This document shows positions 35,313 to 43,661 of a stretch of DNA of 64,000 bases, piece by piece; positions within the stretch are counted from its first letter, which is position 1; the number at the start of each line of letters is the position of its first letter. Where the stretch lies: positions 1 through 64,000 of the forward strand of contig NZ_AQQX01000012.1 in assembly GCF_000768315.1 (NCBI RefSeq), read 5' to 3'. The notes below the pieces were generated by a model that was not told the origin of the DNA, did not search any database, and worked only from the letters and a program-made list of their open reading frames with translations. This DNA comes from Pseudooceanicola atlanticus. GTDB lineage: Bacteria; Pseudomonadota; Alphaproteobacteria; Rhodobacterales; Rhodobacteraceae. Position numbers and translations under genes: made by a program.

Positions 35313-36286
35313 TCGTTCCGTGCCTCGGCTTCGAGCACGGCGAAATACCCGGTTCCCCCGACCGCTTCGATGTAGTCGCTCTGGTTTTTCGGCTCGGTCA
35401 GGTGGCGGGTGATATAGGCGTCCAGCCCCGTGCTGTCGCCGGTCCGGGCGGCATCCCCCAGATCGGCGTAGGCATCAATATGTTCCTCGTCCATCGCATA
35501 GTTGGGAAAGCTCGCCGTTGGGTGCGCGCCATAGGGCACCTCGACCACGGCATCGACATAATTAGAAGGCACGGTAACCCGCGAGGGATCGTCCAGAACG
35601 ACCTCGTCCGGCACGATCCGGTCCACGCTGGCAATGACCATGTCAGACGCGCGTGCCATCAGCTGATCGGCGTAGACCATCGTGCTGAGATGGCGCAGGT
35701 TTCCCCAACGGTCGGCTTCCTGCGCGTGCAAGAACGTCACTCTGGGGCGGATCGGCCCGACGGCGTGAATACGGCGGCCGGAGAACGGGCAGTCGATTTC
35801 GTGCAAAAGCGGGTTGTGCTTCAGAACGTCCGATCCGCGCAGCGCGTCGATTGGCTGGAACGGCACGCCATGAGCCGACGCCATCAGCCCGCCCACCACG
35901 GTCAGCGCATCCAGCGCGTGCGCGGTCACCTGCCCTGCCTCGACCGCGCGGCGGAAGTTCGGGCAAAGCCGGTTTTCCAGCGTAACGCCGGGAATAAAGA
36001 CCTGTGCGACCGCGCCTGCCGCAATCATCAGGTCGACATCATACCCCGCGCCCGGCGAGGAATACACATGCAGACCATCTGCGCCCGCGGCCAGCAACGC
36101 GCGCACCAGTGCGACAGGGCGGCTTTGCTTGAACAGACCACCGAGACAAAGCTCGGGGCGTTCTTCCAAAGCGCCTCGTGCCAGCCGGGCTGCGTCTTGC
36201 AGGCCTGTGACCTTGCTGCGACGTGTGGGTTTCGCTTGGCCTTCCATCGTTGGGCGTGACACTCCGATAGTGATTGCGCTGACCAA
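35309..36286 (-). CDS. Class I CoA-transferase-like protein, alpha subunit
   Basis: The partner of the preceding gene product, about 325 residues (312 if it starts at MEGQAKPTRRSK, 36247). It has alpha-type features: LCLGGLFKQSRPVALVRALL, DGLHVYSSPGAGYDVDLMIA, FLHAQEADRWGNLRH. The second of these sits where transferases bind the CoA moiety. With the beta subunit it would act on a dicarboxyl- or ring-containing CoA thioester. It is the first gene of the operon with the TAXI transporter; a palindromic candidate operator lies 56 bp upstream. Confidence 0.82.
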   Translation of the reverse strand: MVSAITIGVSRPTMEGQAKPTRRSKVTGLQDAARLARGALEERPELCLGGLFKQSRPVALVRALLAAGADGLHVYSSPGAGYDVDLMIAAGAVAQVFIPGVTLENRLCPNFRRAVEAGQVTAHALDALTVVGGLMASAHGVPFQPIDALRGSDVLKHNPLLHEIDCPFSGRRIHAVGPIRPRVTFLHAQEADRWGNLRHLSTMVYADQLMARASDMVIASVDRIVPDEVVLDDPSRVTVPSNYVDAVVEVPYGAHPTASFPNYAMDEEHIDAYADLGDAARTGDSTGLDAYITRHLTEPKNQSDYIEAVGGTGYFAVLEAEARNE

Positions 36287-36341
36287 TCCTAGTTGACGCT
36301 ATGGGGTCCATCACCTTCCGACTGGCGCAAAGCCTGATCGA

Positions 36342-36366
36342 ACACATATGTGGAAATGCTTGCGCC
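36342..36366. promoter_or_regulatory. Candidate operator in front of the CoA-transferase-like operon
   Basis: ACACATATGTGGAAATGCTT is followed by GCGCC. The core CACATATGTG (36343-36352) is a perfect 10-bp palindrome, found again at 38245 and 43552. With the 38245 site even the tail agrees (GAAA...TTGCGCC). It lies in the 107-bp gap between the membrane protein gene and the CoA-transferase-like gene. Confidence 0.6.
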
Positions 36367-36393
36367 CGGTCCCTCACAGGCAATTGAGACCGG

Positions 36394-37815
36394 TCAGAAC
36401 CACCCTGCCGCGACACCGCCGCCAACGATGAGCGTGATGAGGAGGATGCTCGCAACACCGAAGATCCCGTTCCACCGCAAGCCGATGGTCAGCGGCCGCT
36501 CGCCCACGATGGAGGAGGCGTAGACCACCGCCGTGATGGCCGGTCCCATGCAGATGATGCTGCTCCAGCCACCAGCCAGCGCAAGGCCCAGAGCAAGCGG
36601 CGACAAACCTTCCACGCCGACGCGGTTGACCACCTCTGCCAGCAGGACCACCGAGATCATCGGATGCACGCCCAGCAGCCCCGTCAGAAACACCGTCATG
36701 ATCAACAGCACAACAGTCGTGACCGGCCGCGTGGCCATCCAGCCCAAATGGTCGGCAATCCATTCGACCGGGGCGACTTCCAATGCGACAAGACCAATGA
36801 ATCCCGCCGATGCGATCACGCTCATTTCGGTCGCGAAACCCGGTGCCTGGGTCACAAACCGGCGCGATATACCGGCAAGGCTGCCACTGCCGCTGCGCAT
36901 AACCGACCAGAGCAGCGCATAGATCGGCACGATGGTGATCAGGACGGTCTGGAAACTGTACTGGGTCAACCGGTCCAGCGTGATCACGGCGGCGCCCAAA
37001 AAAAGCACATGCCCGGACACGATCAGGACGGCCCAGCGGCTCCAGTCCGGCAAGTCACCGGTCAGGGCCGGTGCCCGGCCGCGCGCCGAGGGCGGGCGCC
37101 ACCATTCCACCGTGTCGAACAGCCATCCCAGAAGAAACAGAATCCCGGCCAGAGCAATCCCGTAAGGCGCTAGCTTCGTCCATTCGAGCCCCGGTATTGT
37201 GAGAATCATCAGATTGAGAGCGAATCCGAACGGCGTCCAGAAAGCGATCGAGGAAAACCCCCGCATACAGGCGCTTACCATCCTGCGCTTGCGAGCCTGG
37301 AACACGAATTCGTCCATCTCGTGCCGATGCGCCGCCAGCCCTTTCATTATGATCTCCAGCATCACCCCAAGCCCGCCGAGATTTAGAAGCACCCCGAACA
37401 GATGCCCGCCCGCACCCAGAGAGGCGTAGCGACGGGTCGGCGGCTGCAGTGTCAGGAATTCACCGGCAACCTCGACGATCGGGTCTTGGGTGGCCGCGAT
37501 GCGCAGGAAGGCGACAGCCGTGAGCAGCGCGGACAGGAACACGACACGCCCGGCCGCTTCGACAAAGATGCCGGCTCGGATCCCGTCTGCCAGCGCCAGA
37601 AGGGCAATCGCGAGGGAAAAGAAAAGCAGTACCCATCCGATGCGGGCGATATAGCGAGATGCAATAACGAGATAGAGTCCGAAGAACGGCACGGCTGCAA
37701 TGGACGCAATGCTGGAGGAGAAAACGCCCTGCACGATGGCTGCGCCGAGACAAATCAACAGACATAGGGCAGTAATGCGCGTGGCGGAAGGCTTCACGGA
37801 TTTATTGGACAACAA
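36394..37815 (-). CDS. Multi-pass membrane protein of unknown function
   Basis: This 473-residue protein is strongly hydrophobic and has roughly 11-12 transmembrane segments in two halves separated by a charged loop (AHRHEMDEFVFQARKRRM) and a proline- and arginine-rich loop (WWRPPSARGRAPALTGDLPD). The repeated layout, with hairpin-like blocks GVHPMISVVLLAEVVNRVG near the end, recalls secondary transporters of the ion-transporter superfamily, but I cannot place it in a named family. The start is unsure (TTG at 37815 or GTG a few codons on). It sits upstream of the CoA-transferase-like operon on the same strand and may export or import a related acid. Confidence 0.7.
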   Translation of the reverse strand: MLSNKSVKPSATRITALCLLICLGAAIVQGVFSSSIASIAAVPFFGLYLVIASRYIARIGWVLLFFSLAIALLALADGIRAGIFVEAAGRVVFLSALLTAVAFLRIAATQDPIVEVAGEFLTLQPPTRRYASLGAGGHLFGVLLNLGGLGVMLEIIMKGLAAHRHEMDEFVFQARKRRMVSACMRGFSSIAFWTPFGFALNLMILTIPGLEWTKLAPYGIALAGILFLLGWLFDTVEWWRPPSARGRAPALTGDLPDWSRWAVLIVSGHVLFLGAAVITLDRLTQYSFQTVLITIVPIYALLWSVMRSGSGSLAGISRRFVTQAPGFATEMSVIASAGFIGLVALEVAPVEWIADHLGWMATRPVTTVVLLIMTVFLTGLLGVHPMISVVLLAEVVNRVGVEGLSPLALGLALAGGWSSIICMGPAITAVVYASSIVGERPLTIGLRWNGIFGVASILLITLIVGGGVAAGWF

Positions 37816-38243
37816 CTCGCCCCACCGTTCCGAAAGCGTCCCTCATGTCTGCGAGGCGACGGCAACTGAGTTCGCTCAAGGCAAGAACGCGGAGCAAATG
37901 CGAGGTCGACTATTGCACCCTACAAGCTGTGACACGCAGGGCGTCGATCTCGTGAACGCGGGAATGGCACGAAACAACTCTCGTCGGAGCCGACCGCATT
38001 TTTCTTTGGTCTTCGAGGATACATCGTCTGGCGAAAAATGACACGACGGCACCTCGAAATATCTATTCGCAATCGCGCGCTAGTCCTCTGGACCTTATAC
38101 GCCACCACCCTCAGCCAGATTTGCCATTCTTTCCGAAGCTTTACTGGTCAGGGTCAATTTCCGATTCAGCGCCGATACGGGTGGAAGTTCGACATCCAGA
38201 ATGTCCAACTGCCGCAAGTATCACAATACGAAATCCTGTTCCA

Positions 38244-38269
38244 ACACATATGTGCGAAAGTGTTGCGCC
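38244..38269. promoter_or_regulatory. Candidate operator in front of the MmgE/PrpD gene
   Basis: ACACATATGTGCGAAAGTGT is followed by TGCGCC. The core CACATATGTG (38245-38254) is identical to those at 36343 and 43552, and the extension CGAA matches the site before dctP (17498). It lies 80 bp upstream of the start codon. Confidence 0.6.
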
Positions 38270-38302
38270 GAGAGTTGATTGCGTCTTCCTTTATCAGGCA
38301 AT

Positions 38303-38325
38303 GTGCAGTGCAGTGCAGTGCAGTG
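38303..38325 (+). repeat. Pentanucleotide tandem repeat (GTGCA)4-GTG
   Basis: Four perfect copies of GTGCA plus GTG run up to the AAGGA ribosome site of the MmgE/PrpD gene, whose ATG is at 38335. Such short repeats change copy number by slippage, so the leader length could vary between cells or strains. Confidence 0.85.
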
Positions 38326-38334
38326 AAGGACAAT

Positions 38335-39765
38335 ATGGTCAGCGATTTCACCAGCCGTTTGTCGCGGTTCGTTGCCGCGCCGCACCGGCTGAGCGATGCG
38401 GACGCCGAGCAGGCCGCGCTTTGCGTTGAGGATACCATAGCCGCCATCTATGGCGGGTGGCATGAGCCGGTGGTTCGCCGGCTGGCCGCGCTCGACGCAG
38501 GTGGACCGGCAGTCCCAGCGGGGAATACTGCAGGTGGCAGCCCCGAACAGGCTGCGTTCCTGAACGCGGTTGCCGGGCATGCGCTCGATTTTGACGATGT
38601 CCACACGGTCAGCGTCACTCATCCCAGTGTTGTGATCGTGCCGGCGCTGCTGGCCATTGCGGATGTCCGGCCGGATACGGTCGATCGCATTGCCCCTGCG
38701 CTTGCGGTCGGAACAGCCGTCAATGTCGCGCTCGGTCAGATCCTGGGTTTTGACCACTACAACAAGGGCTGGCACGCAACGTCGACCATTGGGGTTCTGG
38801 CATCGGCGGCAGCGGTCGCGCATCAGCTTGGGCTCGGCGACGACGCGGTTCGCAACGCTCTGTCCCTCGCGGCGTCGCTGGCCGGGGGGATGCAGATCAA
38901 TTTCGGCGCCATGGCGAAACCGATCCAGGCCGGAAACGCCGCCCTTGTCGGATTGCGGGCCACCCGGATGGCCGAGGCCGGCATCACAGGCGCCCCGGAT
39001 ATCTTCGCGGCGCGCGGCTTCTTCGACCTTTATGCCGGCCCGGACGGGATTGCGGCCGACCCCGCAGCGGTGGAACCGCGGATCGATCTGGGCACGGTGT
39101 CCCGCAAGCTGTATCCCTGCTGCTACCTCACCCACAGGATGATCGCCGCCGGGCGGCACCTTCACGCCGAACGCGGCGGCGAGGCGGTGCCCGAAGGATC
39201 GGTGATTGAAATGACAGTGCCCGAAAGCGTCATGGTCCCGTTGCACGTCACCGACCCCAAAGATGGAATGCAGGCCAAGTTCTGTGCCGCCTATACGCTC
39301 GCCGTGGCCCTGCAGCAGGGCCAGGTCGGGCTGGTGGATTTCGAAGGGGACAACCCCCATCGCCCCGCGGTGCGCCGGCTTATGGACATGATCAGTATCC
39401 AAACAACACCGGAATCGGGGCGGGATCACGCTGGCGTGGACCATGGGACGGTCCATGTCCGCCTGCGCAAAGGGAACGTAACCCTGGCCGAAACCTCGGT
39501 CGCGGCGCACCCCGGCTCTCCCTCGGATCCGGCAACCCCTGCCGCGATCGGCGACAAAATCGCCGATTGCCTCGGAAAATATCGCAGGGACGGGGGCGCG
39601 GCGCCCTCTGCCAGTGCGTTCCGCCGGGATCTGCGCACGCGGCTGCATCTGCCGCCACTGCGAGAGGCGTCGGCCCCCGACGGGCAAAAAAACCATGCGC
39701 GGCAGGACAAGCCCGTGAAGGAAATGTCCAGCGCCGATCAAACACCGTCTGAAAGGACCGTCTGA
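38335..39765 (+). CDS. MmgE/PrpD-family protein
   Basis: This 476-residue protein belongs to the MmgE/PrpD family, whose studied members include 2-methylcitrate dehydratase and aconitate decarboxylase. The blocks AGHALDFDDVHTVSVTHPSV, LGFDHYNKGWHATSTIGVLA, GGMQINFGAMAKPIQAGNAA and SRKLYPCCYLTHR are conserved family features. A charged tail of about 50 residues (KNHARQDKPVKEMSSADQT) is longer than usual. The start at 38335 follows GAAGGA. The next gene begins in a TGATG overlap, so it is coupled to a two-subunit ACAD. It could dehydrate a tertiary hydroxy acid; the substrate is unknown. Confidence 0.9.
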   Translation: MVSDFTSRLSRFVAAPHRLSDADAEQAALCVEDTIAAIYGGWHEPVVRRLAALDAGGPAVPAGNTAGGSPEQAAFLNAVAGHALDFDDVHTVSVTHPSVVIVPALLAIADVRPDTVDRIAPALAVGTAVNVALGQILGFDHYNKGWHATSTIGVLASAAAVAHQLGLGDDAVRNALSLAASLAGGMQINFGAMAKPIQAGNAALVGLRATRMAEAGITGAPDIFAARGFFDLYAGPDGIAADPAAVEPRIDLGTVSRKLYPCCYLTHRMIAAGRHLHAERGGEAVPEGSVIEMTVPESVMVPLHVTDPKDGMQAKFCAAYTLAVALQQGQVGLVDFEGDNPHRPAVRRLMDMISIQTTPESGRDHAGVDHGTVHVRLRKGNVTLAETSVAAHPGSPSDPATPAAIGDKIADCLGKYRRDGGAAPSASAFRRDLRTRLHLPPLREASAPDGQKNHARQDKPVKEMSSADQTPSERTV

Positions 39766-40823
39766 TGGAATCGATGATTCATGACATGGCAGAGCGACTG
39801 TTCCGCGACCATGTCACCCACCGCATGCGCGAAGACGCCGCCTCGGGACAATGCCCCGAGGCGCTCTGGACGCAGATCGAGGAGGCAGGGTTAACCATGG
39901 CGCTGGTGCCAGAGGACGCAGGCGGTTTCGGCGTGCCACCCGCCGAGGCGCTCGGACTTTTGCGTATTGCCGGGGCGCATGGCCTCCCCTTGCCTCTGGC
40001 TGAAACCCTGATCGCAAATGCCGTGCTGGCGACCGCGAATATGGCCCTTCCCGGTGGCAGGCTGACCATCGCCGAAGGCGAAGCCCTGCGGTTGGAACAG
40101 CGCGGCAAGAGGGTCCATGCGAGCGGGCATCTGACACTGGTGCCCTTTGCCCGCTGGGCGAGCCTCATCGTGACCATTGCCGTCCTGGACGGTACCGATC
40201 ACGTCCTGTCCCTGCCGGTGAAGGTTCTGAACGTTGCCCCGGCGCAGGATCTCGCCGGGATGCCGCGCGACGACATCAAGCTCGATCATACCCTGGCAGA
40301 GACCGATGCGGTGCCCCTACCACGACCCATGGGCGGGATGCGCCAGCTCGGCGCTCTTATCCGCAGTCTTGCCGCCGCCGGCGCGATGGAGACCATCCTG
40401 GAGATGAGCATTCAATACGCCAACGACCGGGTGCAGTTCGGACGGCCAATCGGCAAGTTTCAGGCGATCCAGCACAATCTGGCGACCATGGCCGGGGAAA
40501 CCGCTGCCTCGCGCACGGCCGCCGAAATGGCGGCCGGCAGCTATGACACACCGGCCTTTGCGCTGACCGTTGCCGCCGCCAAGGCCCGCGCCGGAGAAGC
40601 GGCGGAGAAGGTCGGGGCCCTGGCCCACCAGATTCACGGGGCCATCGGTTATACGCAGGAACACGCGCTTCATCATTTCACCAAACGGATCTGGGGATGG
40701 CGTGACGACTTCGGTACCGAGCTTGACTGGACCAGGGAACTTGGGCGCGCCGCCCTGTCGAGCCCCCACGACACGTTCTGGCATTTCATCACCGACAGCG
40801 CGGCAAAAGGGGCCCCGGCATGA
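39765..40823 (+). CDS. ACAD-like subunit (beta type) of a two-subunit dehydrogenase
   Basis: At 352 residues it keeps the ACAD helical domains (GAMETILEMSIQYANDRVQF, GRPIGKFQAIQHNLATMAGE, HQIHGAIGYTQEHALHHFTK) but lacks the TEP-GSD flavin loop and ends in IWGWRDDFGTELDWTRELG instead of the EGTxEI segment. This pattern is known from the partner subunits of heteromeric ACADs of actinobacterial steroid degradation. It overlaps the next ACAD gene by ATGA, which carries the missing loop, so the two probably form an alpha2-beta2 enzyme. Confidence 0.88.
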   Translation: MESMIHDMAERLFRDHVTHRMREDAASGQCPEALWTQIEEAGLTMALVPEDAGGFGVPPAEALGLLRIAGAHGLPLPLAETLIANAVLATANMALPGGRLTIAEGEALRLEQRGKRVHASGHLTLVPFARWASLIVTIAVLDGTDHVLSLPVKVLNVAPAQDLAGMPRDDIKLDHTLAETDAVPLPRPMGGMRQLGALIRSLAAAGAMETILEMSIQYANDRVQFGRPIGKFQAIQHNLATMAGETAASRTAAEMAAGSYDTPAFALTVAAAKARAGEAAEKVGALAHQIHGAIGYTQEHALHHFTKRIWGWRDDFGTELDWTRELGRAALSSPHDTFWHFITDSAAKGAPA

Positions 40824-41968
40824 CACTCACCGCCTTTTCGCCACCCCCGCCCGGTACCGATTTTGACGACCTCCGGCAGGAGGTCCGCACGTTCCTGGCC
40901 GAAGAGCTGGCCGATTTCCCCCCCGAAAAGCGCGCGAAATCGTGGAATGGGTTCAGCCGCGATTTTTCACGAAAGCTCGCACAGCGCGGTTGGGTCGGCA
41001 TGACCTTTCCCAAGGAATACGGCGGCCACGCGCGCAATGCGTTGGAGCGCTATGTCGTGTCCGAAGAGCTGCTGGCCGCCGGTGCCCCGGTGATTTCGCA
41101 CTGGATCGCAGATCGGCAGAGCGGTCCGCTCATACTTGCCAAGGGCACCGATGATCAGAAACGCCGGATCGTACCGCGCATCGCCGCGGGCGAACTGTGT
41201 TTCTGCATCGGGATGAGCGAGCCGGATTCCGGCTCGGACCTGGCGGCGACGCGCACGATGGCCACCGAGGTCGAAGGGGGGTTCCGGATCAACGGCACGA
41301 AGGTCTGGACGACCTATGCGCATGTCGCCGATTACATGATCCTGTTCTGCCGCACCGGCAAGAGCGACGACCGCCACGGCGGGATGAGCCAATTTCTGGT
41401 CGATCTCAAGGCCACCGACAACATTCAGATCACCCCGATCATCGACCTGAGCGGCGAGCATCATTTCAACCAGGTGGTATTCGACGATACCTTTTTGCCC
41501 TCCGATGCACTGCTGGGCGAAAAGGGCGAGGGCTGGTCACAGGTCATGAGCGAACTGGCGTTCGAGCGCAGCGGCCCCGAGCGGTTCCTGTCGTCGTTTG
41601 CCCTTATCGAGGAACTGATCCGATTGCTGCGCGACGACGCAACCGAAGCGCAGCAGGCCGAGATTGGCCGTTTGTCCGCGCATCTGATGGTGCTGCGGCA
41701 GATGTCACGATCGGTGGCCGGAATGTTGAACGAAGGAGAGAACCCGTCACTTCAGGCCGCCATTGTCAAAGATCTGGGAGCGCTTTTCGAAAAGGACATT
41801 CCGCGCCTGGCCCGAAGTCTTGTGTCGCGCCCGGCGGTGCCTGGCGGGAGCGATAGCTATGCGGCTGTTCTGGCGTATACGGAACTCGCCGTTCCGTCGT
41901 TTTCGTTGCGCGGCGGCACACGCGAAATTCTTCGCGGTATCATTGCGCGGGGACTCGGACTGAGATGA
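40820..41968 (+). CDS. ACAD subunit (alpha type) of a two-subunit dehydrogenase
   Basis: This 382-residue protein has the flavin loop IGMSEPDSGSDLAATRTMA and the C-terminal FSLRGGTREILRGIIARGLG. The MCAD-type Glu is Gly here, while the helix SELAFERSGPERF offers Glu at the alternative base site. The N-terminus is PxPPPGTDFDDLRQEVRTFL, as in alpha subunits of heteromeric ACADs. It is coupled to the beta-type gene before it. It closes the operon; an IclR gene on the other strand ends 40 bp away. Confidence 0.9.
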   Translation: MTLTAFSPPPPGTDFDDLRQEVRTFLAEELADFPPEKRAKSWNGFSRDFSRKLAQRGWVGMTFPKEYGGHARNALERYVVSEELLAAGAPVISHWIADRQSGPLILAKGTDDQKRRIVPRIAAGELCFCIGMSEPDSGSDLAATRTMATEVEGGFRINGTKVWTTYAHVADYMILFCRTGKSDDRHGGMSQFLVDLKATDNIQITPIIDLSGEHHFNQVVFDDTFLPSDALLGEKGEGWSQVMSELAFERSGPERFLSSFALIEELIRLLRDDATEAQQAEIGRLSAHLMVLRQMSRSVAGMLNEGENPSLQAAIVKDLGALFEKDIPRLARSLVSRPAVPGGSDSYAAVLAYTELAVPSFSLRGGTREILRGIIARGLGLR

Positions 41969-42008
41969 TCCCGCCTGCGGAATGACAACAACGGCGGGCG
42001 GCACACGT

Positions 42009-42833
42009 CTAGTGTCGGCCGGTTTCCCCAACCTCCGAACGATAGCCGAGTGCTCGGGAGAGCTGTTCAGCGGCCGTTTTGGCAGCGGCAACATATCGCT
42101 TCTTGTTACGCTTGGCGCGCTCCAGAGGAGCACCAATCACCAATGCCCCTGCCAAGTGTCCGTCGGCGCGAAAGACCGGAACCCCGAACCCCGCTGCATC
42201 TACATGCGCGGTTCCAGCTGTACTGGAATACCCGGTCTTGCGAATCTCCGAAATTAACCCGCGCAGTTCATTTTCATCGGTGATCGAATTAGGCGTCAGC
42301 GGCTTTAATTCAGTGCGCCGAAAATAATCGTCCAGTTCCTGCTGCGTGTCAAAGGCCAGCATGACCAGCCCCGATGCCGAACAGAACAATGGCCGGTTGA
42401 TCCCCTGTTGGGCGACATACCGAACGGGCTGGGGGCTTTCGATGACCGACGAATAAATGACTTTCTCGCCGTCCCGGACAGCAAACAGGATGGTTTCACC
42501 GGTCTGGTTAACCACATCATTCATCACCCCGCGCAGGACCGATTCGAACGGATGGTTGGTCAGAATTGACTGGGCGAACTGAAAAATCCTCGGACCCAGA
42601 AAGTAATTGTCTTCCTCGCGCATCAGATACCCCTTCTCGGTGAGGGGCCGAAGCAGCACCAGCAAACTGCTTTTGGGGCAATCAATCGCGATACTGAGTT
42701 CCGAAAGAGACATGTGACGTTTGCAGCGCGCCAAAAGATCGAACAACGCAAGGATACGCGTCAAGGACCGGGGCCCTTCCGATGTGCGCCCGGCGGCTTC
42801 GGCTGGGTCAGATTGCGCGGTTTTCATAGTCAT
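42009..42833 (-). CDS. IclR-family transcriptional regulator
   Basis: This 274-residue regulator has the winged helix (LTRILALFDLLARCKRHMSL, SELSIAIDCPKSSLLVLL) and the effector domain (VNQTGETILFAVRDGEKVIY, INRPLFCSASGLVMLAF, GTAHVDAAGFGVPVFRADG). It lies downstream of a MaoC-like gene (28 bp) and probably shares its promoter, which contains the palindrome CACATATGTG. Since three promoter gaps in 36-44 kb carry this palindrome, it is the best candidate to bind them; that is an inference. It differs clearly from the IclR at 20409. Confidence 0.93.
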   Translation of the reverse strand: MTMKTAQSDPAEAAGRTSEGPRSLTRILALFDLLARCKRHMSLSELSIAIDCPKSSLLVLLRPLTEKGYLMREEDNYFLGPRIFQFAQSILTNHPFESVLRGVMNDVVNQTGETILFAVRDGEKVIYSSVIESPQPVRYVAQQGINRPLFCSASGLVMLAFDTQQELDDYFRRTELKPLTPNSITDENELRGLISEIRKTGYSSTAGTAHVDAAGFGVPVFRADGHLAGALVIGAPLERAKRNKKRYVAAAKTAAEQLSRALGYRSEVGETGRH

Positions 42834-42861
42834 GTCTCCAGTGCCGCTATCCGGAACAGGC

Positions 42862-43344
42862 CTATGCCTTTCCTGGCTCTTTATCCGTCGTGCGGGCCTT
42901 GATCATCCGCAGCGGCGTATACTCCAATACCTGTTCTCCGGTTTGCTTGAACACCTTGTTTCGCGTCCGCACCAATCCGCGGTTCGGACGGCTCTTCGAC
43001 CGGCGCGATTCTGTTACCTCGACCTCACAATGGATGGTGTCCCCGGCAAATGTGGGTCCCATGACCTTCAGTTCCATGTCCAGAAAGGCAAAGCCTGTAT
43101 GTTGCATTGTGGATTGGGTCAAGAGCCCTTCCATGAAGGTATAGACCAGCGCACCGGGCGCGGCGAAACCGGGGATATTGGATTCCTTCTCCTGGAAGTC
43201 ACGATTGATGAACAAGACCTCAAGCATGCCGGTGACGCTGACAAAATTCGTGATATCGGTTTCGGTCACGGTGCGCCCAATGGTCCGAAACCTGCGCCCC
43301 ACAGGCAAATCTTCGTAACAAAACCCGAGTCCTACAGTTTCCAT
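42862..43344 (-). CDS. MaoC-like hotdog protein without catalytic pair
   Basis: This 160-residue hotdog protein aligns with the active MaoC hydratase at 10536 (RTVTETDITNFVSVTGMLEV; then PGALVYTFMEGL). At the two catalytic places it has Met40 and Phe45 (GMLEVLF instead of GDFNRLH), so it should have no hydratase activity by itself. In the ChsH1-ChsH2 hydratase of steroid degradation one of two hotdog chains is likewise inactive, so it may work in a hetero-oligomer; no active partner gene is adjacent. It precedes the IclR gene on one transcript and is divergent from the operon starting at 43662. Confidence 0.85.
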   Translation of the reverse strand: METVGLGFCYEDLPVGRRFRTIGRTVTETDITNFVSVTGMLEVLFINRDFQEKESNIPGFAAPGALVYTFMEGLLTQSTMQHTGFAFLDMELKVMGPTFAGDTIHCEVEVTESRRSKSRPNRGLVRTRNKVFKQTGEQVLEYTPLRMIKARTTDKEPGKA

Positions 43345-43661
43345 TCCGCAAAAATCCCTTGATCAGTTCCATTTTCTGAGAGGGTTCGGCCACATGTCCT
43401 GCGCCCGGAACACGCCCCGGTTCCTTCACGCTAGGCGGCAAGCTCCGCAGCAATCAATCGACTGCCTCGTTTTTGCGGCTTTCACGTCGATTGAGCACAT
43501 TCTTGATGAATCGCATTCTTAGCTCCATTGGCCCCTTTTTCCACGCCGCAGCACATATGTGGTTTTACGCGGCTGGGGCCGGATAGCGGTTGGGACATAC
43601 CGAACGCGGGCCTTACCTTTTGTGAACAGGCGCCAAATGCCATGACCCGAAGAGGACCAGC
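43345..43661. other. Divergent promoter gap with candidate operator
   Basis: The 317-bp gap between the MaoC-like gene and the ACAD operon has no gene I can support. It contains the palindromic site at 43552-43561 and must hold promoters for both directions. The ACAD start is preceded by AGAGGACCAGC. Confidence 0.6.
43551..43574. promoter_or_regulatory. Candidate operator between divergent MaoC/IclR and ACAD operons
   Basis: GCACATATGTGGTTTTACGC. The core CACATATGTG is identical to the sites at 36343 and 38245, and TACGCG continues as in the site at 17498. It lies 100 bp from the ACAD start and 207 bp from the MaoC start, so one bound regulator could serve both. Confidence 0.6.

Larger units (their letters stand above)
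37816..38334. other. Long promoter gap before the MmgE/PrpD gene
   Basis: This 519-bp gap separates two divergent genes and holds no gene I can support. It contains a palindromic candidate operator at about 38244 and a pentanucleotide tandem repeat at 38303-38325 that reaches the ribosome site of the next gene. An open plus-strand frame reaches back to 38038 but its composition is not protein-like. Confidence 0.6.

Noticed and set aside
38038-38334. Extension of the MmgE/PrpD frame by 99 codons upstream
   Set aside because: The added sequence has no family match, covers the operator and the tandem repeat, and a proper ribosome site stands before the ATG at 38335.
41970-41998. CCCGCC...GGCGGG stem between the ACAD and IclR genes as a terminator
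   Set aside because: Six pairs with a 17-base loop; not convincing, although the position between convergent genes would suit one.
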